DNA of 12,103 bases from Clostridiales bacterium (GTDB lineage Bacteria > Bacillota > Clostridia > Lutisporales > Lutisporaceae). Shown piece by piece: positions 1 through 6,038 of the stretch (position 1 is its first letter; each line of letters begins with the position of its first letter). The position numbers were made by a program, and so were the translations under genes. The DNA is taken from contig JAAYKT010000127.1 in assembly GCA_012522255.1 (NCBI GenBank), positions 1 to 12,103 on the forward strand, read 5' to 3'. The notes under the pieces are model-generated. The model had not been told where the DNA came from, ran no database searches, and saw nothing but the letters and a program-made list of their open reading frames with translations.

Positions 1-1967
1 ATGATTTCTTTCAGTTGTTTGTCATAGCGTTCCGCCCTTGATTCGTATTCTTCCTTGGTAACGGGACCCATTGCTCTGTATGGAATGTAATCATATTCCC
101 TCAGGCCTTTACCCATCTTCAGGCAGAATACTTTTTGCAGATTATATACTTTATTGCTCATTCGCAGCATTTCATCTTTGTCAAAAGGATTGCCTGTAAC
201 AGCGGTATATAGCTCAACATAGTTATCAACGTGCTCCGGCACTTTGCCCGGTTCTTCGTGGAGATGATTATCTGCGGGCATAATGTCATTCCAAGGAAGT
301 TTACATAGCCCCATTATGCTGAACCAGGTTCTGAAAAGCGGATAGTAGAACAGCGCTTCCGCTTTGTCTTCGAATGTAGGTATCTGGTTCCTCACCATAT
401 CCATAAATATGAGCCAATTCTCATCATGCTGAGGTCCTTTGTTTGCAGTACCATAGCCTGCCTGCTGTGCAAGGGATTCTTTGGATATATATTCTGAAAA
501 CTCCAGGCCTTTAACTTCCATACCTATATCATGAAGGAAATCCGCATCGGCACCATATTTCTCTACAAACAGTTTTTTAAGTCTATGAATACCCTGGCCG
601 GCTATGACTCCAAAGCCTTCTCCCCTTGCCATCTGGTGCATCATTTCCATCTGTGCTTCCCAATTCCCGAAATTTAGTTCAAGGCCCTGGGTTACTTCTT
701 TGTCTATTATCCCTCTTTCATAGCATTCCATGAGGAATCCGCACATAGTACCAAATGATATGGTGTCTATGCCATAGGTATCACAATAAAAGTTGGTTTC
801 TGATACATGATAGGGGTCAAATACACCGCAGTTGGAACCGCAACCACCGAGGGTTTCATATTCCGAACCGTCGGTAAAAACGATCTGGCCTTTGTAAGGG
901 CCTGTTTTTATGGGGAGCTTGGATATAGCGTGGGCACACTGCAAGGTACAGCCGTACCAACAACCATCCACATTGCTCCTATCGAATATGTTTTCGAATG
1001 CATTTTTACCTATCTTGGGTGCATCCGGATGCTCGCCGTATTGGAAGTTATTCACGGGTAACAGGTCATGAGCATTCATTGCATCCACTAACTGTGTAGT
1101 CCCGTGTACCCTCATCCAGCACTGTTTTGTAACGTTTTCATATATTTCTCTGTGAAGCTTTATGCCAAGCTTAGAAATTGTATCTAAATCATAAGGATTG
1201 TTCAAGTCACCTTTTATATTGTCCTTTTTTACTACTATCGCTTTTATCTTTTTATTTCTAAAAACGGAACCTATTCCACCTCTCCCTGCTTGTTTTAGTT
1301 TGCATTTCTTTCTTCTGAGGTCATAGTGGGAGAAGTTAAGAATACCCATTCTTGTATGCTCCGCACCTTGCCCTGCCGATACGACGGATACATTCATCTT
1401 GTCCTGCTCATTATCTGCATACATTGTTGTCAGTGTTTCAGCAAGGATGTGGCTGTTGGAACACTCTGCAGGAGCTTCTTCTATGATGACTTTGTGATTG
1501 ACTCCGTCAATGAATATTATAACGTCTTTTTCAGCTTTGCCCTGTACTTCCAATGCATCAAATCCACAGAATTTGAATAGGGGTCCGAAGAAACCTCCCA
1601 CGTTGCTGTCAACAGGCAGGTCCGTCAAAGGTGAAACAGTAACTACGTAGGATTTCCCTGAACCGGGGTACTGTGTTATGCCGCCTATGGGACCCTGTGC
1701 TATTATTATTTCATTTTCTTCGCTGTCCCATCTTGTGTTTTCGTTAACAGCATCCCAAAGATATTTCATGCCGTAACCTCTGCCACCTGTGAATTTTGCT
1801 TTCATATCGGCTGAGATTTCTTTTACTTTTACTTCATTGGTGGATATGTTTACATATAATGATCTGTCGGCATATCCCCTGTATATAGCTTTGGGTTCAA
1901 AACTGCTTTCGTGAAGTCTGACTCTTTGAGCTTTTATTTCGTTTAAATCATTTTTTACACATTCCAT
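1..1967 (-). CDS. Aldehyde:ferredoxin oxidoreductase (AOR) family protein, 3' end cut by the window edge
   Basis: The minus strand is open without a stop from an ATG at 1967 to the window edge, giving 655 codons; the C-terminus lies outside. Family signs are GGRGYG at residues 61-66, GRGGIG at 228-233 followed by a KKIKAIVV stretch, a cysteine cluster C336/C340/C344, GSNCG around C380, the CDTYGIDTIS block at 395-404, and GLCK with C555. AOR enzymes oxidise aldehydes to carboxylic acids in the cytoplasm, using a tungsten (rarely molybdenum) bis-pterin cofactor and one [4Fe-4S] cluster, and reduce ferredoxin. The start has a G-rich ribosome binding site about 10 nt upstream and lies 19 nt after the polyferredoxin stop. 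The cluster spacing is C-x3-C-x3-C rather than the classic C-x2-C-x3-C; C555 fits the fourth ligand. The family is clear; the substrate is not. A dehydrogenase-like AOR paralogue without aldehyde activity is the main alternative. Confidence 0.92.
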   Translation of the reverse strand, partial: MECVKNDLNEIKAQRVRLHESSFEPKAIYRGYADRSLYVNISTNEVKVKEISADMKAKFTGGRGYGMKYLWDAVNENTRWDSEENEIIIAQGPIGGITQYPGSGKSYVVTVSPLTDLPVDSNVGGFFGPLFKFCGFDALEVQGKAEKDVIIFIDGVNHKVIIEEAPAECSNSHILAETLTTMYADNEQDKMNVSVVSAGQGAEHTRMGILNFSHYDLRRKKCKLKQAGRGGIGSVFRNKKIKAIVVKKDNIKGDLNNPYDLDTISKLGIKLHREIYENVTKQCWMRVHGTTQLVDAMNAHDLLPVNNFQYGEHPDAPKIGKNAFENIFDRSNVDGCWYGCTLQCAHAISKLPIKTGPYKGQIVFTDGSEYETLGGCGSNCGVFDPYHVSETNFYCDTYGIDTISFGTMCGFLMECYERGIIDKEVTQGLELNFGNWEAQMEMMHQMARGEGFGVIAGQGIHRLKKLFVEKYGADADFLHDIGMEVKGLEFSEYISKESLAQQAGYGTANKGPQHDENWLIFMDMVRNQIPTFEDKAEALFYYPLFRTWFSIMGLCKLPWNDIMPADNHLHEEPGKVPEHVDNYVELYTAVTGNPFDKDEMLRMSNKVYNLQKVFCLKMGKGLREYDYIPYRAMGPVTKEEYESRAERYDKQLKEI

Positions 1968-1986
1968 TTTCGTTCTTCCCCCCTCC

Positions 1987-2373
1987 CTATACTTCTTCCA
2001 TAAAGATTGCACCGGTCGGGCAAGCCCTTGTGCATGCTCCGCATGATATGCATTTATACGGCCCAAAGACCTCTTTGTGGTATCTCATGGACAGTGTTGG
2101 ACAAAAACCTACACATGCATAACATTGGACACATTTATCTTTATCTATCATAATAGTGCCATTTTTGTCCCTGTAAATAGCCTGAACGGGACAAATCTCT
2201 ATACACTCACCACATTGATTACAGACATTAATATCGTACTTGCCGTCTTCCAACTCTGTAACCTTTATAACCGATTTAGTTGTATCGGTTTCTTTGAAAC
2301 GTACTTTTAAACAGGCTTCTTCACAAGCCCTGCATCCGATACATAATTCAGGCTTAGTTGAAACAAATTTCAT
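1987..2373 (-). CDS. Polyferredoxin with four [4Fe-4S] clusters, probable electron-transfer subunit of the AOR
   Basis: This 128-residue protein has exactly sixteen cysteines in four C-x2-C-x2-C-x3-C sets: 11/14/17/21, 51/54/57/61, 81/84/87/91 and 108/111/114/118. The last three sets end in CP, as in bacterial ferredoxins. It should carry four [4Fe-4S] clusters and move electrons in the cytoplasm. It lies directly before the AOR gene and 28 nt after the flavoprotein gene, and Fe-S subunits of this kind accompany many AOR-family enzymes, so pairing with the AOR is the simplest reading. I chose the ATG at 2373 because AGGGGAT lies just upstream; an in-frame TTG at 2421 lies inside the preceding gene and would add 16 residues unlike a ferredoxin. 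It has no signal peptide or membrane segment. It could instead link the upstream flavoprotein complex to the AOR. Confidence 0.92.
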   Translation of the reverse strand: MKFVSTKPELCIGCRACEEACLKVRFKETDTTKSVIKVTELEDGKYDINVCNQCGECIEICPVQAIYRDKNGTIMIDKDKCVQCYACVGFCPTLSMRYHKEVFGPYKCISCGACTRACPTGAIFMEEV

Positions 2374-2401
2374 TTTCCCATCCCCTTTACAAATTCCGGT
2401 C

Positions 2402-3550
2402 TTATACCACTGAAGGTTCAAAGACCATTAAGCCTTTTTCAAATCTATCCGGACCCAAAGCATCAACCGGGATTGTGTGTTTTTCACCCAATATGGACTC
2501 GGCTATTACCACACCGGTAACAGGCCCGAACATAAATCCGTGACCGCTGTAGCCGCATGCCAGGATAAATCCTTCCAATCCTTCAACAGGGCCGTAAATA
2601 GGCTGCCTGTCCGGAGACATGTTGTACAGGCCGGACCATTGTCTGACCATTCTAAGCTCCCTGAGCGGAGGTAAAAATCTGATACAGGTCTTTGCCATTT
2701 CATCAAGGAACTCCCAACTGGAGGTAACCCTTAGGTCTCTTGGCTCATTGGGGTCCCCTCTGCCCATTATGAAGCTTCCGTGAGGTGTCTGTTGACAATA
2801 TATATTTTGTGAGAAGGACATAAACATAGGCCCTTGCATAGGCTCAACTGCCTCTGTTACAAGGATTTGGTGCCTTTCGGAGAATAGCGGGAGATCGACT
2901 CCTGCCATTTTGCCTATTTCTTGGGCATGTCCTCCTGCCGCATTTACGACAACGGGTGTACTTATAAAGCCCTTGTCTGTTTGAACGCCTTTTATTTTGC
3001 CGTTTTCCACTTTAATCCCTGTTACTTCGGTAAATTTCATTATTTCCACGCCTAAACGTACCGCCGCATTGGCATAAGCCTGTGTGGTGTGGAAAGGATT
3101 AAGATGCCCGTCTTTGGGATTAAAGGCCGCACCCAATACCTGGGTTTCGTCCATGTGAGGTACTATTTCTTTTGCCTCTTGTGGAGTTATATATCTTGAA
3201 GGAATGCCGAGGCTGTTTTGCAGCGCTATGTTTTTGTGGAATTGCTCAACTTCTTTTTCCGTAGCGGCAATTATTAAATAACCGCCTTGCTTGAATTCTA
3301 CGTCAAATTCATATTCCAATGTTTCATTGGCATGTTCAAAAAACTCAACGCTGTATTTGGCAAGCCTGCAGTTCATTTCTGTTCCCCACTGCATACGGAT
3401 GCCGGCACCGCATCTGCCTGTGGCACCGCTGGACAGATATTCTTTTTCTATAACAATTACATCTTTGACTCCTTTTTTGGCAAGATTATATGCTATGGAA
3501 CATCCGGAAATACCACCGCCGATAATAACTACACTTGCGGTTTTATTCAT
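2402..3550 (-). CDS. FAD-dependent amino acid/amine dehydrogenase, DAO family, SoxB/HcnC-like catalytic subunit
   Basis: The 382-residue product begins with a Rossmann FAD motif, GGGISG at 11-16, then SGATGRCGAGIRMQWG at 41-56 and the closing FAD-binding region MSPDRQPIYGP (311-321) with GYSGHGFMFGP (333-343). These blocks are typical of sarcosine oxidase beta, HcnC, and the catalytic subunits of dye-linked proline and hydroxyproline dehydrogenases. Such enzymes oxidise a C-N bond of an amino acid or N-alkyl amine to an imine. The length is usual for the family. The ATG at 3550 is preferred because AGGGGGTG lies 6 nt upstream; the in-frame GTG at 3559 would sit inside that ribosome binding site. 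The start overlaps the preceding stop by 8 nt (ATGAATAA), so the two are probably translationally coupled. The substrate (sarcosine, proline, hydroxyproline, an opine or another amine) cannot be told from these motifs. Confidence 0.9.
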   Translation of the reverse strand: MNKTASVVIIGGGISGCSIAYNLAKKGVKDVIVIEKEYLSSGATGRCGAGIRMQWGTEMNCRLAKYSVEFFEHANETLEYEFDVEFKQGGYLIIAATEKEVEQFHKNIALQNSLGIPSRYITPQEAKEIVPHMDETQVLGAAFNPKDGHLNPFHTTQAYANAAVRLGVEIMKFTEVTGIKVENGKIKGVQTDKGFISTPVVVNAAGGHAQEIGKMAGVDLPLFSERHQILVTEAVEPMQGPMFMSFSQNIYCQQTPHGSFIMGRGDPNEPRDLRVTSSWEFLDEMAKTCIRFLPPLRELRMVRQWSGLYNMSPDRQPIYGPVEGLEGFILACGYSGHGFMFGPVTGVVIAESILGEKHTIPVDALGPDRFEKGLMVFEPSVV

Positions 3551-4307
3551 TCTTTTCACCCCCTAAGATCTTGCCTAACTTGATAGGCAGTACAGGTGGC
3601 CTATAAGTATGGACACTCACGTCTTCCACACGGGTGCCTGTAGCTCTTGCTATTTCTTCCATGATCAGAGACTGGCAGGTTCTACCCTGGCATGGGCCCA
3701 TGCCGGCTCTGCTTATTCTTTTAATTTCTTCTACTGTTGTATATCCTTTTCTTATTAAATCTCTTATTTCACCTAAGGTTATTTCTTCACATCTGCAAAT
3801 TATGGTGTTATCGTCAAAGTAATCTTCCATTTTGAAGAACCTGACAACCATGGACAGTTCCTTGGGTACGGCTATAGTAACCATGGGTGTTCTGTCCTGG
3901 AATTTGGTGTTTTGGACTTTGACAATTTTGGCCCTGCAGACCGGGTTTCCACCTCTATCGGTACCGGTTACAAAAGTACCTTCAAGCGGTAGAGGTGTAA
4001 GTTCGTAAGGAATTTTGACTGTTGCCTCGGTATCTGAATAGGATTCGTCAACTACGAATATGGCAAGGCCGGGGCAATGGGTTACGCAAATACTGCAGCC
4101 ATTGCAAATCTCATAGTCTAATTTTGGTGTATCGTTAATGTCTTCAAATTCTTTTATTGCTCCTCTCGGACAGGATGTATAACACGGGTTACATGGTATA
4201 TTTTCAAAACATTCTATTATCGCCACGGGGCCTTTGGCAAGCCTTTCTTTTGGCGGTATTATGGATTTTAAATTTTCTTCAGTAGGTATACCTGTGCACT
4301 TTAGCAT
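3543..4307 (-). CDS. Iron-sulfur protein joining two [4Fe-4S] sites to a BFD-like [2Fe-2S] domain
   Basis: The 254-residue protein has two parts. The N-terminal ferredoxin part has cysteines 33/39/42/46 (NPCYTSCP) and 68/71/74/78 (CNGCSICVTHCP), enough for two [4Fe-4S] clusters. A middle region of about 90 residues has no motif I recognise. The C-terminal part has C171-R-C173 followed by GMGPCQGRTC with C206 and C211, the BFD-type [2Fe-2S] ligands found at the C-terminus of SoxA/HcnB-type subunits. Here that domain is a separate protein from the FAD/NAD subunit encoded just upstream, as in some dye-linked amino acid dehydrogenases. Its likely job is to carry electrons between the two flavoproteins. 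The ATG at 4307 is chosen because GAGGAAGGTG precedes it; a TTG at 4331 would add eight residues and overlap the preceding gene. The gap to that gene is 13 nt. Confidence 0.88.
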   Translation of the reverse strand: MLKCTGIPTEENLKSIIPPKERLAKGPVAIIECFENIPCNPCYTSCPRGAIKEFEDINDTPKLDYEICNGCSICVTHCPGLAIFVVDESYSDTEATVKIPYELTPLPLEGTFVTGTDRGGNPVCRAKIVKVQNTKFQDRTPMVTIAVPKELSMVVRFFKMEDYFDDNTIICRCEEITLGEIRDLIRKGYTTVEEIKRISRAGMGPCQGRTCQSLIMEEIARATGTRVEDVSVHTYRPPVLPIKLGKILGGEKNE

Positions 4308-4320
4308 TTCTTCACCTTCC

Positions 4321-5400
4321 TCATATAACAATTTTGGCTAAGCCTCTGCGAATAGGATCGCCTTCGGGGCCTGACCTTAAATCGTGAAGCTGTTCCAAGT
4401 AGTCTTCTTTTAGAGCATTGTAGTCCGGATGTTTTAAACCTAATCCTTTGGCGCAGCATAATCCTGCAAGCCTTCCCTCTACCATTGCACTACTTGCCTC
4501 TTCAATACCTGCTACGTCTCCTGCCACAAATACACCCGGGATGCTTGTCTCCATTTCTTCGTTTCTGACAGGCACATGACCGCTCAGCTCTCTTACAAAT
4601 TTCATTTCACAACCGTTTTGCCATAAAAGTTCTCCCAACGGTGTCAATCCTGTGGAAATACAAAGTACATCGGTTTCTATATCAAACTCTGTTCCCGGAA
4701 TTTCCTTCTTATTATCATCAAGCTTTATTAGAGTTATTCTTTCTAATTTATCTTTACCGTGGGCGTAAACCACTTTATGCTGCGGCATTATGGGTACACC
4801 CATTCTTCTCAGTTTGGCCGCATGAACTGCATATCCGCCGTATACGGGGCTTCTGCATATTACGCCCTTAACCTTCACTCCTGCCTGAATCAATTGATAA
4901 CTGACTATAAGACCGATGTTTCCTGCACCGGCCATAAAAACGCTTTCACCGGGTGATACTCCGTATACGTTCATGAGTGTCTGTACTGCGCCTGCACCGT
5001 ATATGCCCGGAAGATCATTGTTGGGGAAAGCGGGAAACTTTTCAGAAGCTCCTGTGGCAAAAACTATTGCACGGGGCTTTATTTTTATATACTCGTCTTC
5101 TTTTTCGACGGTGAGTATGCCGTCTTCATAAAAGCCAATGACTGTGGCATCAAGCATCACTTTTATTTTGTCGCCGTACTGTTCCATTTCTTTTTTCAGT
5201 ATGGCAGGAATGTCAATTCCCCTTACTGAAGCGTGTTGCTTTTGCGAGCCAAAGAACATGTGTGTCTGTTTTATAAGTTGTCCACCCAAATGGCTGTCGC
5301 GGTCAAGTAGAAGAACATCTGCGCCGGATGCTGCAGCGTTTAACGCGGCGCACATTCCTGCGGGGCCTCCTCCTATAACAGCAATGTCTGTTTTAATCAT
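4321..5400 (-). CDS. FAD/NAD(P)-dependent oxidoreductase subunit, SoxA/HcnB-like, lacking the fused BFD domain
   Basis: The 359-residue protein has two dinucleotide-binding motifs: GGGPAG at 10-15 for FAD and GAGNIG at 158-163 for a second nucleotide. It also has ATGASE at 115-120 and the closing FAD motif GVFVAGDVAG at 289-298. This is the pyridine nucleotide-disulfide reductase fold found in the central part of SoxA and in HcnB/OoxA-type subunits. I see no CxxC redox disulfide and no C-terminal [2Fe-2S] domain; the latter is on the next gene. The likely role is to receive electrons from the SoxB-like subunit and pass them to NAD(P) or a ferredoxin; in some relatives the second site binds ATP or is structural. 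The ATG overlaps the preceding TGA by 4 nt (ATGA), a typical coupled junction. The family is clear; acceptor and direction are inferred. Confidence 0.9.
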   Translation of the reverse strand: MIKTDIAVIGGGPAGMCAALNAAASGADVLLLDRDSHLGGQLIKQTHMFFGSQKQHASVRGIDIPAILKKEMEQYGDKIKVMLDATVIGFYEDGILTVEKEDEYIKIKPRAIVFATGASEKFPAFPNNDLPGIYGAGAVQTLMNVYGVSPGESVFMAGAGNIGLIVSYQLIQAGVKVKGVICRSPVYGGYAVHAAKLRRMGVPIMPQHKVVYAHGKDKLERITLIKLDDNKKEIPGTEFDIETDVLCISTGLTPLGELLWQNGCEMKFVRELSGHVPVRNEEMETSIPGVFVAGDVAGIEEASSAMVEGRLAGLCCAKGLGLKHPDYNALKEDYLEQLHDLRSGPEGDPIRRGLAKIVI

Positions 5401-5702
5401 CTTATATCACCCTTCCCTTTTTGAGTTTCTACAACAGCACCTTCAGCCAGTTTTTCTATGCATGTCCTAACATTGGGCTTTCCATTTACAACCATCAAAC
5501 AGGATGAACAGTTACCGATTGCACAATAAAAACCCCGGGGCCTGTTGCGTTGGTGACTATACCCTAACACCTTGATACCCTGAGCGTGAAGGGCTGCAGC
5601 TATGGGCTCTCCTTCGTATCCCTCCATTTCTGTTCCGTTGTACGTGAATTTGACCTTTCTGCCTTTCTCAAATGTGAGAATTGGATGGTTCTCTATTCTC
5701 AT
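5397..5702 (-). CDS. Small [2Fe-2S] protein, SoxA N-terminal/HcnA-like
   Basis: This 101-residue protein has one plant-type [2Fe-2S] motif, C60-x4-C65-x2-C68-x12-C81, within GFYCAIGNCSSCLMVVNGK. That block and the preceding region (IAAALHAQGI, YSHQRNRPRGF) match the N-terminal domain of sarcosine oxidase alpha and the stand-alone HcnA subunit of amino acid dehydrogenase complexes. It should carry one [2Fe-2S] cluster and pass electrons within the complex. It is the first gene of the six-gene operon. A strong AGGAGG lies 7 nt before the ATG, and its TGA overlaps the next ATG by 4 nt. No signal peptide is seen. The name hcnA is not used because nothing here shows cyanide formation. Confidence 0.9.
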   Translation of the reverse strand: MRIENHPILTFEKGRKVKFTYNGTEMEGYEGEPIAAALHAQGIKVLGYSHQRNRPRGFYCAIGNCSSCLMVVNGKPNVRTCIEKLAEGAVVETQKGKGDIR

Positions 5703-5894
5703 TCCCTGACCTCCTGTCTATATTTTTATGCATTTATTTAAGTGAAAACTATTTACCAAAGTATATATTCTCAAAATATTTCGAAAATCCTTCTTTATTA
5801 GAAAGGTTATTAAATTTTTGTAATATTTTGTGCCTTTCTGTACCTAAAAATTGTGTTCAAACATTTACTCTATATTGTCAATGTGTTATCTGCC

Positions 5895-5922
5895 GAAGAT
5901 CTTTCGCTTGCTCAGGATGACA
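5895..5922 (-). repeat. Copy of a dispersed intergenic repeat (TGTCATCCTGAGC... type)
   Basis: On the minus strand this reads TGTCATCCTGAGC followed by AAGCGAAAGATCTTC. From memory, a very similar sequence (TGTCATCCTGAGCGAAGCGAAGGATCT and variants) is scattered through intergenic regions of many bacterial genomes. Only one copy lies in this window, so repetition cannot be shown here. The limits are approximate. It sits at the boundary between the housekeeping operon and the redox operon. Confidence 0.55.
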
Positions 5923-5972
5923 ATTTCGAGGGCAAAGTAATTCCAAGACTCTGTAAATGGCTCTGCAAACAA

Positions 5973-6015
5973 AAATCCACATCATAATTATTTTATTAAA
6001 TTTTAATGTGGATTT
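5973..6015 (-). terminator. Probable intrinsic terminator of the cmk-plsC-ispH/S1 operon
   Basis: A perfect 10-bp inverted repeat (AAATCCACAT at 5973-5982, ATGTGGATTT at 6006-6015) begins 24 nt past the S1 stop codon. On the minus strand the second arm runs into TTTTTG and then TTT. The loop is long (23 nt) and AT-rich and the stem is not GC-rich, so termination may be only partial. Confidence 0.6.
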
Positions 6016-6038
6016 AATTGTTCAACTTCGTTATTCAA

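Larger units (their letters stand above)
5703..6038. other. Gene-free stretch between the ispH-S1 gene and the redox operon
   Basis: These 336 nt hold, from right to left, the likely S1 terminator hairpin (5973-6015), a dispersed-repeat-like segment (5895-5922) and an AT-rich leader. The promoter of the redox operon should lie here on the minus strand. A perfect TTGACA (minus, 5881-5876) has no -10 box at normal spacing, and a TATACT (minus, near 5765) has no good -35, so I do not assign a promoter. I see no reading frame with a ribosome binding site and no known riboswitch pattern. Confidence 0.6.

Noticed and set aside
2374..2421. Upstream TTG start for the polyferredoxin
   Set aside because: It lies inside the preceding gene and adds residues unlike a ferredoxin, while the ATG at 2373 has a good ribosome binding site.
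3551..3559. GTG start for the SoxB-like gene
   Set aside because: It would place the start within the ribosome binding site of the better ATG at 3550.
4308..4331. TTG start for the mixed iron-sulfur protein
   Set aside because: The ATG at 4307 has GAGGAAGGTG in front; the TTG overlaps the preceding gene and lacks a good site.
2402..5702. Naming the four genes hcnABC or soxBA (cyanide synthase or sarcosine oxidase)
   Set aside because: Motifs show the superfamily only; the same parts occur in proline, hydroxyproline, opine and sarcosine enzymes.
5831..5850. Sigma-54 promoter suggested by GGCAC on the minus strand
   Set aside because: The -12 element should carry GC ten bases after the GG; the sequence has TA there.
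5876..5881. TTGACA as -35 box of the redox operon
   Set aside because: No acceptable -10 box follows at 16-18 nt.
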